A stretch of DNA of 64,000 bases, from positions 9,002 through 73,001 of the forward strand of contig CALDPX010000067.1 in NCBI GenBank assembly GCA_937911745.1. Reading direction: 5' to 3'. A program made the position numbers and the translations under genes. This stretch comes from an uncultured Alistipes sp. Its GTDB lineage: Bacteria; Bacteroidota; Bacteroidia; Bacteroidales; Rikenellaceae. Under the pieces are notes generated by a model. It saw nothing but the letters and a program-made list of their open reading frames with translations. It was not told the DNA's origin and did no database searches. Positions 17,369 to 25,479 of this stretch are shown here, piece after piece; position 1 is the first letter of the stretch; the number at the start of each line of letters is the position of its first letter.

Positions 17369-18208
17369 ATGAAACGTATAGCAGCAATAACGATGGTTCG
17401 CAATGACGAGTTCTACCTGCGCAAGTGGGTAGAGTACTACGGCAGAGAACTCGGCAAGGAGAACCTCTACATCTTCTTTGACGGCACCGACCAGAGGATT
17501 CCCGACTTCTGCGAGGGTACAACCTCACGCCTCAGGGAACGCAACCCTCAGCACGTTGTAAAGGCAGAGAAAGACCGCCTCGGATTCCTATCCGAGCAGG
17601 CGGCAATTCTTATGCGCAACGAGGGCTACGACCTTGTCATCGGTACCGATGCCGACGAGTTCTTGGTTGTAGACCCGAAAGTTGGCACCCCTCTGGCAGA
17701 GTATTTGAGTGGGCTCAAAATACGCACAAGTGTTTCGGCATTGGGCATAGATGTAGGACAGCACCTGGAAACAGAGGGTGTTATTGACGGTTCGCGTCCC
17801 TTCTTGGAGCAACGCCACAACGCCTATATATGTTCGCGCTACACCAAACCATCGGTCATAGCACGTCCCGTACGCTGGGGCTCGGGCTTCCACCGTGTCA
17901 AAGGTCACGATTTCCGCATAGACCGCAACCTCTTCCTCTTCCACTTCGGAAGTGTCGATTTGAAGATGATAGAGGATAGGATGGGTAATATGGACTTGGT
18001 GTCGACAGGCAGGCTCAAACACATCCAGAAGAGGGCTCGCACAATCTATCTTGTGACAGCAGCCAAAGCAAGGGAGTGGGAGCGCACCACCCGCCTGTTG
18101 CGCCTCATACACCAGTGGGTACGCCCCATATGGGCAATCAACAAGCCCTGGAACACTATCCGCAAATACGTTGTCCGCATCCCCGAGAGGTTTTCCAAAA
18201 TAGTATAA
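17369..18208 (+). CDS. glycosyltransferase family 2-like protein
   Basis: Protein of 279 residues. The N-terminus MKRIAAITMVRNDEFYLRKWVEYYGRE is typical of GT2-like proteins that begin with an 'MVRNE' motif (Pfam Glyco_tranf_2_4), and VIGTDADEFLVV carries the metal-binding DxD. It lacks obvious membrane helices. It heads a cluster of three carbohydrate genes, so it probably helps build a surface polysaccharide or glycan; acceptor and donor are unknown. Confidence 0.85.
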   Translation: MKRIAAITMVRNDEFYLRKWVEYYGRELGKENLYIFFDGTDQRIPDFCEGTTSRLRERNPQHVVKAEKDRLGFLSEQAAILMRNEGYDLVIGTDADEFLVVDPKVGTPLAEYLSGLKIRTSVSALGIDVGQHLETEGVIDGSRPFLEQRHNAYICSRYTKPSVIARPVRWGSGFHRVKGHDFRIDRNLFLFHFGSVDLKMIEDRMGNMDLVSTGRLKHIQKRARTIYLVTAAKAREWERTTRLLRLIHQWVRPIWAINKPWNTIRKYVVRIPERFSKIV

Positions 18209-18221
18209 AAAACGAAGGATT

Positions 18222-19193
18222 ATGAGAGAGGAAGTAGATGTTGTTATTGCCTGGGTTGATGGCGACGACCCCGCACACCGAGCCAAACGCCTCCAATATG
18301 GCGGTAAGGTGGCAACCACTCACAACGATGTAGGAGGAGATATGCGCTATCGTGCCACGGGCGAGATATACTTCTGTGTGGCTTCCATCTTGCGCTACGC
18401 ACCTTGGGTGAGGAAAATTTGGATTGTCACCGACAACCAAGACCCCAAGGTGGACGAGTTTGTGGCTCGCAACTTCCCCGACAACAAGATACCCTTCGAG
18501 ATTGTCGACCACAAGGTGCTATTCAGGGGCTACGAGCAATACCTCCCTACCTTCAACTCACTTGCCATATCGACCTTGTTGTGGCGCATACCCGGACTTG
18601 CCGACCGCTACCTCTACTTCAACGACGATGTCTTTTTGGCTGCACCTGCCGAGCCAGAGATGTGGTTCGAGGGCGAGAGCACAACACTCTATGCCCGCAA
18701 GGTGCCCGCATTTGCCGCACGCTTTCTGCGTTGGGCTAAGCACTTGGGCAAAAAACACAAAATTTTCGGTCATAAAGACCCTATGCTCAATGCGGCAGAC
18801 CTGCTCCACTCGGGCTATTTCTTCCTCTTCCCTCACGCCCCTGTGCCTATGCGCAGGAGTTGGTATGAGAGGTTCTTTGGCGAGCACCCCGCCCTTTTGG
18901 AGAGCAACATCTGCCACCGCTTCCGCGAGCCTTCGCAGTTCTCCTCGCCTACGCTTTTCTATGTGAGTGCCTACCGCGAGGGATTGCTCAGACTGCTCCC
19001 CTCGAAGGGTACGACCTGCTTCTTCAAACCCTCGGTGGAGAAGAGGGGAGGTTATATGGCACGCAAAATTGCCGAGGCAGATGGCAACCGCGACTTGAAG
19101 TTCGGCTGCATCAACTCACTTGGCGAGACCACCATAGAGGAGCAAGAGATGTTCCAACGCTGGATAACCGCAAAACTCAACATAACACTCTAA
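18222..19193 (+). CDS. Stealth-type sugar-phosphate transferase
   Basis: Protein of 323 residues with the ordered conserved regions of Stealth proteins: CR1 DVVIAWVDGDDPAH at the N-terminus, CR2 YAPWVRKIWIVTDNQ and GLADRYLYFNDDVFL, then less clear CR3/CR4 segments (SNICHRFREPSQF). Family members transfer hexose-1-phosphate from nucleotide sugars, building phosphodiester-linked capsules or teichoic-type polymers. Located 13 nt after one glycosyltransferase and 13 nt before another, so it is co-transcribed. Confidence 0.87.
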   Translation: MREEVDVVIAWVDGDDPAHRAKRLQYGGKVATTHNDVGGDMRYRATGEIYFCVASILRYAPWVRKIWIVTDNQDPKVDEFVARNFPDNKIPFEIVDHKVLFRGYEQYLPTFNSLAISTLLWRIPGLADRYLYFNDDVFLAAPAEPEMWFEGESTTLYARKVPAFAARFLRWAKHLGKKHKIFGHKDPMLNAADLLHSGYFFLFPHAPVPMRRSWYERFFGEHPALLESNICHRFREPSQFSSPTLFYVSAYREGLLRLLPSKGTTCFFKPSVEKRGGYMARKIAEADGNRDLKFGCINSLGETTIEEQEMFQRWITAKLNITL

Positions 19194-19206
19194 CACACGC
19201 ATAGCA

Positions 19207-20190
19207 ATGCAACCAAAACAACCGACCATATCGGTCATCATCCCCGTCTACAACGCCGAGCATACGCTTGACAGGTGTATAGAGAGTGTCTTGGCACAGA
19301 GTTTTACCGATTGGGAGTTGGTGCTTGTGAATGATGGCAGCAAAGATGCAAGTGGTGAGATTTGTGACCGATATGCAGCCTCTGACGGGCGAGTGAGAGT
19401 CATACACAAACCCAACGAGGGCGTGGCTGCTACCCGCAAGAGAGGTATTGAGGCTGCCAAGGGCGAGTACTCCATACAGATAGACTCCGACGATTGGGTG
19501 GAACCTACAATGTTGGAGGAGTTATACACAATAGCCCAAAGGGAGAGTGCCGATGTGGTAATTTGCGACTTCTACTACGACTACCAAGGGCGCAAACCCT
19601 TGAAGCGAAGGGGACAGAAACCTCTCAACCTCAACAGTAGGAGCGTGCTGTCCGAGATGCTCGAATATCGCCGCATAAGTCCAAGTTTGGCTAATAAACT
19701 TGTGCGCCACGAGTGCTATACCAAATATAAAGTGGACATACCTTCCGACATCTCGCACGGCGAAGACTTTTTTGTCTGCTTCTCGCTATTTCGCAACCCC
19801 GATGTGAAGATTGCCTACCAACCCGAGGCATACTACCACTATCTGCAAGATGCCAATAGTTCTTCGCTCACCCACACCTACTCGGCGAGGGATTTTGAGC
19901 GCGAGAGTAACCTCAAAAGACACTGCTTGGAGTTGATGAAGGGCGACGAGTTCTACGCGCGTGTGGAGGAGCGTATGATACACAACATTGTGCGCAGGGC
20001 GTTCAATGGCGGTGTTTTCTCCTCGAAGGAGTTCAAGGAGCGCACCTACGCCTACCGCCACAGCATCCTCCACAACCACCACATCGCTTGGCACCGCCGC
20101 TGGCGACTCTACCTTGCGTGCATCGGCTACTACCGCCTGATGTATGGCTATAAATCGGTGGGCAAACTATTCAAAAAGAGAAACCAATAA
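19207..20190 (+). CDS. family 2 glycosyltransferase
   Basis: Protein of 327 residues with a standard GT-A fold start: TISVIIPVYNAEHTLDRCIESVLAQ, LVLVNDGSKDASGEICDRYA and the DxD-containing SIQIDSDDWVEP. The remaining 200 residues are a variable acceptor domain with LKRHCLELMK and a basic C-terminus. It lies 6 nt upstream of rsmG, so the glycan genes and the rRNA methylase are read on one message. Confidence 0.9.
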   Translation: MQPKQPTISVIIPVYNAEHTLDRCIESVLAQSFTDWELVLVNDGSKDASGEICDRYAASDGRVRVIHKPNEGVAATRKRGIEAAKGEYSIQIDSDDWVEPTMLEELYTIAQRESADVVICDFYYDYQGRKPLKRRGQKPLNLNSRSVLSEMLEYRRISPSLANKLVRHECYTKYKVDIPSDISHGEDFFVCFSLFRNPDVKIAYQPEAYYHYLQDANSSSLTHTYSARDFERESNLKRHCLELMKGDEFYARVEERMIHNIVRRAFNGGVFSSKEFKERTYAYRHSILHNHHIAWHRRWRLYLACIGYYRLMYGYKSVGKLFKKRNQ

Positions 20191-20196
20191 GAGAGT

Positions 20197-20820
20197 ATGA
20201 ATCCGGAAATTATCTCAAAATACTTCACCCTCACTCCCGAACAACAGAGCCGTTTTAATGCTCTTGGTGCGCTCTACGAGGAGTGGAACGCCAAGATAAA
20301 CGTCATTTCGCGCAAGGATATAGACGAACTCTATGTGCGCCACGTTCTGCACTCTCTCGCCATCGCCAAAGTCTGCACTTTCGAGGCGGGTGCAAGGGTT
20401 GTCGATATTGGCTGCGGAGGGGGCTTTCCTACTATACCGTTGGCTATTATGTTCCCCGAAGTGGAGTTTACGGCTGTGGACTCCATAGGCAAGAAGATTA
20501 CGGTTGTGAGGGAGATAGCCTCGGCTTTGGGATTGCAGAATGTCACGCCCGTAAACGCCCGCATAGAGGCTGTGAAGGGGGAGTTTGACTATGTTGTGAG
20601 CCGTGCCGTTACGGATATGAAAACCCTCAAAGGCTGGGCACTACCCAAACTCCGCACGGGACAGAGAGGCTCGCTGCCCAACGGAATGTTGGTCTTGAAG
20701 GGTGGCGACCTTGCGGAGGAGATTGCCACTGCACGCCTCAGGTGCGACATACACCGCATCAGCGACCTCTTCGAGGAGGAGTTTTTCTACACAAAACAAG
20801 TAATTTACGCAAGGCGATAG
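20197..20820 (+). CDS. rsmG: 16S rRNA (guanine-527-N7)-methyltransferase
   Basis: Protein of 207 residues (also called GidB) that methylates G527 of 16S rRNA using SAM. The SAM motif VVDIGCGGGFPTIPLAIMFPEVEFTAVDS and the VVSRAVTDMKTLKGWA segment are diagnostic. It is last in the glycosyltransferase operon and ends just before a heptad array and the rpmH promoter. Confidence 0.96.
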   Translation: MNPEIISKYFTLTPEQQSRFNALGALYEEWNAKINVISRKDIDELYVRHVLHSLAIAKVCTFEAGARVVDIGCGGGFPTIPLAIMFPEVEFTAVDSIGKKITVVREIASALGLQNVTPVNARIEAVKGEFDYVVSRAVTDMKTLKGWALPKLRTGQRGSLPNGMLVLKGGDLAEEIATARLRCDIHRISDLFEEEFFYTKQVIYARR

Positions 20821-20845
20821 GGTGCAAAAAGGGCTCAAAAACAAT

Positions 20846-20873
20846 AATTTTGAATTTTGAATTTTGAATTTTG
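20846..20873 (+). repeat. 4 x AATTTTG repeat upstream of rpmH
   Basis: Four perfect heptads; TTTTG copies end 11, 18 and 25 nt before the rpmH -7 box, the same phase as at rplS. Confidence 0.9.
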
Positions 20874-20892
20874 AATTTAATGTGTATCTTTG
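20862..20892 (+). promoter_or_regulatory. rpmH promoter
   Basis: TTTTG (20862-20866) from the repeat, 18 nt, TATCTTTG (20885-20892), 46 nt before the rpmH ATG. Confidence 0.75.
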
Positions 20893-20938
20893 CAGTCCGA
20901 AAATTACGAAAAAACTGATAAATAATTAAAATAGCGCT

Positions 20939-21094
20939 ATGAAAAGGACTTATCAACCTTCAAAGAGGAAAAGAATCAACAAACACGGCTTCCGCGCTCG
21001 TATGGCTACCGTGAACGGTCGCAAAGTACTTGCTGCTCGCCGCGCAAAAGGTCGTAAGAAACTCACCGTTTCGGACGAGTTGCGCAACAAATAG
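20939..21094 (+). CDS. rpmH: 50S ribosomal protein L34
   Basis: Protein of 51 residues, MKRTYQPSKRKRINKHGFRA onward, with the invariant ARRAKGRKKLTVSDE end; 5-7 residues longer than the shortest forms. L34 is a basic rRNA-binding protein of the 50S subunit. It has its own promoter and terminator and is separated from rnpA, unlike in many bacteria. Confidence 0.97.
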   Translation: MKRTYQPSKRKRINKHGFRARMATVNGRKVLAARRAKGRKKLTVSDELRNK

Positions 21095-21166
21095 TCGAGA
21101 GGACTAAGACGTTGATTCGCTGCCTCGGATGGTGACAAGGTCACCCGCTCTGGTAGGCAGAACAAG

Positions 21167-21198
21167 AAAAACCACATCGGACGCGATGTGGTTTTTTT
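21167..21198 (+). terminator. rpmH terminator
   Basis: AAAACCACATCG pairs with CGATGTGGTTTT around GACG, followed by a T run, 73 nt after rpmH. Confidence 0.85.
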
Positions 21199-21228
21199 GT
21201 TGCTTGTGAGTCGACAATCTACAATCCT

Positions 21229-21345
21229 CCCAAAACCCTCCTTTGAAAGGAGGGCTTCGAAGGTCGCGGATTCGAGTATCAGACATCTAATAGTAAGTCC
21301 TCCCCTACGAGAGGGGAGGATTTAGGAGGGGTGGTCGAATAATAG
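21229..21345. repeat. intergenic hairpins of unknown role
   Basis: Two small C/G-rich palindromes occur here: CCCTCCTTTGAAAGGAGGG (about 21234-21252) and TCCTCCCC/GGGGAGGA (about 21299-21321), the second followed by a related AGGAGGGG. No frame or RNA gene is apparent. Confidence 0.4.
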
Positions 21346-21360
21346 ATGCCGAAACTTCGG

Positions 21361-21404
21361 CTCAAAACAAAAGGGAAGCACAAATGCTTCCCTTTTGTTT
21401 TGAG
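21361..21404 (-). terminator. terminator abutting tRNA-Thr
   Basis: A perfect 20-bp stem with a 4-nt loop (TGCTTCCCTTTTGTTTTGAG side at 21385-21404) begins at the tRNA 3' end. The gene encodes no CCA. Confidence 0.8.
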
Positions 21405-21475
21405 CCGAAAGCGGGACTCGAACCCGCGACCTTTTCATTACGAGTGAAACGCTCTACCACCTGAGCTATTTCGGC
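21403..21475 (-). tRNA. tRNA-Thr (anticodon CGU)
   Basis: Cloverleaf read by eye on the minus strand: acceptor GCCGAAA/TTTCGGC, D arm GCTC..GAGC, anticodon stem TTTCA/TGAAA with loop CTCGTAA (anticodon CGT, reading ACG), T arm GCGGG-TTCGAGT-CCCGC, discriminator T. The 3' CCA is not encoded and must be added by CCA-transferase. It is transcribed alone from a promoter with a heptad repeat. Confidence 0.95.
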
Positions 21476-21511
21476 ACCTTCCGCCGATGTCGAATTCGGC
21501 TTTATCGGGCG

Positions 21512-21557
21512 CAAAGATACTACGGGGAATTCAAAATGCAAAATGCAAAACGCAAAA
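21512..21557 (-). promoter_or_regulatory. tRNA-Thr promoter with heptad repeat
   Basis: Minus strand: TATCTTTG (21512-21519) preceded by TTTTG copies at 12, 19 and 26 nt from four degenerate heptads (TTTTGCG, TTTTGCA, TTTTGCA, TTTTGAA; 21532-21557). The 19-nt copy can serve as the -33 box. Confidence 0.75.
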
Positions 21558-21615
21558 TTATCGCTCGGCATACGCCTTCGAAGGCGAGCCGAAGGGTGGT
21601 TTTTGGGGCTTGGCG

Positions 21616-21646
21616 TTGCATCGGGAGCAAAAATGTTGTATCTTCG
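21616..21646 (+). promoter_or_regulatory. cstA promoter
   Basis: TTG (21616-21618), 20 nt, TATCTTCG (21639-21646), leaving an A-rich leader of about 65 nt before the cstA ATG. Confidence 0.6.
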
Positions 21647-21718
21647 TGCCACATTGTGGCGACAAAAAGCGCAACATGCACACACAAAAAAGGGCAAAAA
21701 CAAAAACAATAAATTCTT

Positions 21719-23203
21719 ATGATTACCTTCATTATTTGCCTTGTGGCACTCGTGGCAGCCTACTTCCTCTATGGCAAGTATCTCGACCGTGTGGCTGGTA
21801 TTCGCAACACCACCGAGGTGCCCTCAAAGACTATGTACGACGGCGTGGATTACATCCCTATGCCTCGTTGGAAAACCTTTCTTATTCAGCTGCTTAACAT
21901 TGCCGGATTAGGTCCCATCTTTGGCGCACTTCTCGGCGCGGCGTATGGTCCTGTGGCTTTCGTGTGGATTACCCTCGGAGGTATCTTCTTCGGTGCTATG
22001 CACGACTATTTCTCGGGTGTCATTTCGCTCCGCAATGGCGGACTCAGCCTTCCCGAGATTGTGGGCAAATATCTCGGAGGAGGTCCCAAAGCGGTTATGC
22101 GTTGGTTTTCGCTGGCGTTGATGATTTTGGTCGGTGCGGTATTTATGTCGCAGCCTGCCGAGTTGATTGCCGAGCGCATCTCCTCGCCTGCGCTCTCTGA
22201 TGTTGCATTCCAGAGCCCCGCAGGTCACACATTCAGCACCCTTTTAATAATCATCCTTGCGGCTATTCTCGTCTACTACATCATAGCAACCCTACTCCCC
22301 ATCGACAAAATCATCGGCAAGATATATCCCGTCTTTGGAGGTCTGCTGATATTTATGGCATTGGGTATCCTCTGGGCTCTCTTTACCGAGTACGGCTCGG
22401 CTATCCCCGAGTTTAGCGGTTTCAAGAATATGAAGGCTGACGCCGAGCGTTTCCCGCTTGTGCCGATGCTCTTCACGACCATTGCGTGTGGTGCCATCAG
22501 CGGTTTCCACGCCACCCAATCGCCACTTATGGCTCGCTGTATGCGCAACGAGAACGAGAGCCGAGTTGTATTCTACGGTGCTATGATATCCGAGAGCGTT
22601 ATCGCCCTCATTTGGGCTGCTATCGGTATGGCATTCTGGGGCGGTGTAGAGGGTTTGAACGGAGCCATCGGAGAGTATGGTGGCAAGGCGGCTGTGTTGG
22701 TAGACAAGATAGCCACCTCAACACTCGGCAACACCATCGCCTACTTCGTGATTTTTGGTGTTGTGGCGTGTGCCATTACCTCGGGCGACACTGCATTCCG
22801 TAGCGCAAGGCTCATTGCGGCAGATATGTTCGGCGTGGAGCAGAAGAGCATCGCCAAACGCCTTTGGATATGCTTCCCTATCTTCGCTCTGGGCTTGGCT
22901 ATCATCCTGCTGCTCCCCTTCGGCACCATTTGGAGTTACTTTGCGTGGGCAAATCAGGCTCTGGCTGTATTCACACTTTGGACCATCTGCGTATGGCTAC
23001 ACGAGAGGGGCAAGAGCATTTGGATTGCGCTTGTACCTGCACTCGTAATGACCTACGTTTGTGCAAGTTACATCTTTGTTTCGCCCCTTATGTTCGGTAT
23101 GTCGAACCGCCTTGTAGCATACCTGCTTGGTGGTGTGCTGACGCTCGTCATAGCCTACTATATGGTGCGTAAAATCTACACTTATGGCAAGAAACTCTCT
23201 TAA
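21719..23203 (+). CDS. cstA: carbon starvation protein CstA family transporter
   Basis: Membrane protein of 494 residues with about 14 hydrophobic helices and the CstA features KTMYDGVDYIPMPRWKTFLIQLLNIAGLGPIFGALLGAAYGP and GAMHDYFSGVISLRNGGLSLPEIVGKYLGG. It is the short Bacteroidota form, lacking the longer C-terminus of the E. coli protein. Family members import peptides or pyruvate; the substrate here is not known. Its stop overlaps the next gene by 20 nt. Confidence 0.92.
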   Translation: MITFIICLVALVAAYFLYGKYLDRVAGIRNTTEVPSKTMYDGVDYIPMPRWKTFLIQLLNIAGLGPIFGALLGAAYGPVAFVWITLGGIFFGAMHDYFSGVISLRNGGLSLPEIVGKYLGGGPKAVMRWFSLALMILVGAVFMSQPAELIAERISSPALSDVAFQSPAGHTFSTLLIIILAAILVYYIIATLLPIDKIIGKIYPVFGGLLIFMALGILWALFTEYGSAIPEFSGFKNMKADAERFPLVPMLFTTIACGAISGFHATQSPLMARCMRNENESRVVFYGAMISESVIALIWAAIGMAFWGGVEGLNGAIGEYGGKAAVLVDKIATSTLGNTIAYFVIFGVVACAITSGDTAFRSARLIAADMFGVEQKSIAKRLWICFPIFALGLAIILLLPFGTIWSYFAWANQALAVFTLWTICVWLHERGKSIWIALVPALVMTYVCASYIFVSPLMFGMSNRLVAYLLGGVLTLVIAYYMVRKIYTYGKKLS

Positions 23204-23891
23204 ACCAACCCTCGCTCAGAACTTCCGTATCTCTCTCAACAAGGACGCCAAAGGCTCCGATCCCGACTTCTCTGCCGCACTCGCCCGCTCGCACAAGGCG
23301 GAGCAGGAGGGACGTTGGGAGGAGGCGTGCGAGATACGCTTTGCGGCTGTGCAGCACCTTGTGGAGTTGTTTCCCGAGGACGAACAGATAGAACTCGATT
23401 GGGAGGACCACTACACCCGTGATGCTGTGGTGTTGCTCTACTCCTCGGCAGTGGATTTCTTCCTTGTGGGCGATTGGGAGATGGCTGCGGCACAGTTGGA
23501 GATGGTGCTCGACATTGATAGTGACGACCACTTGGAGGCTACCACGCTCCTCGCCTTTGTATATGTGGCTATGGAGGAGTGGGAGTCGCTCGACGACCTG
23601 CTGCCCGACCTCGACGACAAGAGCCCCGAAAAGGCTCTGGTGGTGCTATGGAGTGAATTTCTGCGCAATGGCACTATTAATAAAGATGTGGTGGCAACGC
23701 TCCGTCGCTTCCACCCACACTACCTTAGGGAATGGTGCGCCACCGACCACCCTACAGATGAGCATTACTTGGCAGATGTCGCCTCCGACCGCCCCTCGAA
23801 AGAGGCTCTCGCCCGCGAACTGTGGCTCCAAACCGAACACCTATGGCGTGCAAACAGCAACTTCATAGAGGAGTTGAGGTCTGGGAGTTAA
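23184..23891 (+). CDS. acidic TPR-like protein downstream of cstA
   Basis: Soluble acidic protein of 235 residues with helical pairs resembling tetratricopeptide repeats: RSHKAEQEGRWEEACEIRFAAVQ (about 34-56), AVDFFLVGDWEMAAAQLEMVL (about 90-110) and TLLAFVYVAMEEWESLDDLL (about 118-137). No signal peptide is visible, so it is probably cytoplasmic. The 20-nt overlap with cstA implies coupled translation and perhaps a role with the transporter; this is inference. Confidence 0.75.
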   Translation: MARNSLKPTLAQNFRISLNKDAKGSDPDFSAALARSHKAEQEGRWEEACEIRFAAVQHLVELFPEDEQIELDWEDHYTRDAVVLLYSSAVDFFLVGDWEMAAAQLEMVLDIDSDDHLEATTLLAFVYVAMEEWESLDDLLPDLDDKSPEKALVVLWSEFLRNGTINKDVVATLRRFHPHYLREWCATDHPTDEHYLADVASDRPSKEALARELWLQTEHLWRANSNFIEELRSGS

Positions 23892-23895
23892 GGGC

Positions 23896-23918
23896 ACTTC
23901 TCTCCCTTAAAGAGAGAA
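23896..23918 (+). terminator. hairpin after the cstA operon
   Basis: CTTCTCTC / GAGAGAAG around a 7-nt loop just after the stop at 23891; the tail is only moderately T-rich, so efficiency is uncertain. Confidence 0.5.
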
Positions 23919-23992
23919 GAGTATAAGTTTTGCTTATATTATCATCAAATAATATAATCCGACAAAAGAGTACCAATTCACAAATTTTGCAC

Positions 23993-24000
23993 TATCTTTG
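23993..24000 (+). promoter_or_regulatory. -7 box for ftnA
   Basis: TATCTTTG, 43 nt before the ferritin ATG. No TTG is found at the normal -33 spacing, which would fit an activator-dependent promoter. Confidence 0.6.
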
Positions 24001-24043
24001 TAATACAGAAAAACGATAATTAACCAAAAAACACGAACACAAT

Positions 24044-24577
24044 ATGAAAAAGAACATTAGTGACCGCCTTGTAGCGGCTATTAACGACCAAATTAACGCC
24101 GAGTTGTGGTCGGCATATCTCTACCTTTCGATGTCGATGGACCAAGAAGCCAAGGGCAACAAAGGCTTTGCAAATTGGTTTTTCATTCAGTTCCAAGAGG
24201 AGCAAGATCACGCACGCATATTTATGAATATGCTCAATTCGCGCGGTGCTGAGGTTAAATTGCAGCCCATTGCCGCCGTGGATACCGAGTGGGCAACACC
24301 CCTGGCTGCGTGGGAGAAAACCTTGGAGCATGAGCAGGTGGTAACAGCTCGCATCAACAACCTTATGGCTATTGCCAAAGAGGAGCAGGATTACGCCTCG
24401 GAAAGCACCCTCAAATGGTTCGTAGACGAGCAGGTAGAGGAAGAGGAGAGCGCCCGAGACATTATCGATATTTTGGAGAAAATCGGTGATAACAAGTATG
24501 GCTTGTACGAGTACGACAAGGAACTCGCAGCAAGGGTGTATAGCGTACCTTCGCCCCTGGCAACCACAGCAGAGTAA
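24044..24577 (+). CDS. ftnA: bacterial non-heme ferritin
   Basis: Protein of 177 residues forming a four-helix-bundle iron storage shell. Ferroxidase ligands are visible: Glu in LNDQINAELWSAYLY-like helix A (INAELWSAYLYLSMS), the ExxH in FQEEQDHARIFMNML, and Glu residues in LEHEQVVTARINN and EEQDYASESTLKWFVDEQVEEE. It is transcribed alone with its own terminator; in Bacteroides ferritin is induced by oxygen and iron. Confidence 0.95.
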   Translation: MKKNISDRLVAAINDQINAELWSAYLYLSMSMDQEAKGNKGFANWFFIQFQEEQDHARIFMNMLNSRGAEVKLQPIAAVDTEWATPLAAWEKTLEHEQVVTARINNLMAIAKEEQDYASESTLKWFVDEQVEEEESARDIIDILEKIGDNKYGLYEYDKELAARVYSVPSPLATTAE

Positions 24578-24602
24578 TCGCGACTTATTGTAAAAACAAC
24601 AG

Positions 24603-24630
24603 AGCGGCTCCGCATTTGTGCGGGGCCGCT
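24603..24630 (+). terminator. ftnA terminator
   Basis: 12-bp stem AGCGGCTCCGCA / TGCGGGGCCGCT with a TTTG loop, 25 nt after the ferritin stop. Confidence 0.8.
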
Positions 24631-24747
24631 TATATTATGGAGCAAAATCATACAGACCTCTCTCGCTTTCGGCTTCCATCCATAAATTCCTCCTCTGACA
24701 AAAAGAAGGGACTTGGTCAAAGAGCATCAAAAGTCCCCCACCCCAAA

Positions 24748-24871
24748 AAAACGCAGACGAGCGAGCGGATTTTAGGCGCACAAGAAAATCCCCTCCGCAC
24801 TTTACTCATCGTAAATGCGGAGGGGATTTATCGCAGTGCAACGCCAGAGGCGCTGCTTATATGCGTTTTAA
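24748..24871. repeat. nested palindrome between ftnA and rplQ (shared core)
   Basis: Core hairpin AAATCCCCTCCGCA / TGCGGAGGGGATTT (24786-24829) with inner TTTAC/GTAAA. Outer arms AAACGCA and GCGAGCG on the left pair with CGCT..TGCGTTT on the right; the right arm reaches the rplQ stop codon. It should terminate the alpha operon. Confidence 0.7.
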
Positions 24872-25455
24872 GCCTTCTTCGAAGCCGAAGTCTTAACAGC
24901 CGTTACCTTAGCACCCGAAGTCTTTGCAGTGGTCTTGGGGGCTACGGGCTTCTTGGCAGCGGGCTTTTTCTCAGCCTTGGGAGCCTCAGCAACAGCCTCG
25001 CCCTCGGCTACAACCTCTGCGTCCTGAGCCTTTTTAGCACGGCTACGGCGGGTTTTAGGAGCAGCAGCCTTGGGTGCTACGCCCTCTACATAGGTCTCAT
25101 TGAAATCAACAAGCTCAATGATACACATCTCGGCAGCGTCACCTACGCGGAAACCGGTGTGGAGAATACGAGTGTAACCACCGGGACGGTCAGCAATCTT
25201 AGGAGCAACGGTGCGGAACAACTCGGCAGTTGCAAATTTGTCTTTCAAGTAGCTGAAAACAACACGACGCTGGTGGGTGGTGTCCTCTTTCGATTTGGTA
25301 ATGATGGGCTCAACAAATTTTTTCAGAGCCTTTGCTTTTGCCACAGTGGTCTCGATGCGTTTGTGGAGAATAAGGCTTGCTGCCATATTCGACATCAACG
25401 CTTTGCGGTGCGAAGCCTGACGACCCAAGTGGTTTACTTTCTTATTGTGTCTCAT
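24868..25455 (-). CDS. rplQ: 50S ribosomal protein L17 with extended C-terminus
   Basis: Protein of 195 residues. The first 125 are a normal bL17 (MRHNKKVNHLGRQASHRKALMSNMAASLI, IITKSKEDTTHQRRVVFSYL, RILHTGFRVGDAAEMCIIELVDF). The last 70 residues are a low-complexity Ala/Lys/Pro/Glu tail (KTRRSRAKKAQ, EAPKAEKKPAAKKPVAPK) seen in Bacteroidales L17 but absent in E. coli. It is the last gene of the alpha operon, 24 nt after rpoA. Confidence 0.96.
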   Translation of the reverse strand: MRHNKKVNHLGRQASHRKALMSNMAASLILHKRIETTVAKAKALKKFVEPIITKSKEDTTHQRRVVFSYLKDKFATAELFRTVAPKIADRPGGYTRILHTGFRVGDAAEMCIIELVDFNETYVEGVAPKAAAPKTRRSRAKKAQDAEVVAEGEAVAEAPKAEKKPAAKKPVAPKTTAKTSGAKVTAVKTSASKKA

Positions 25456-25479
25456 AGATTAATGTTTCTTTTTTGTGGG

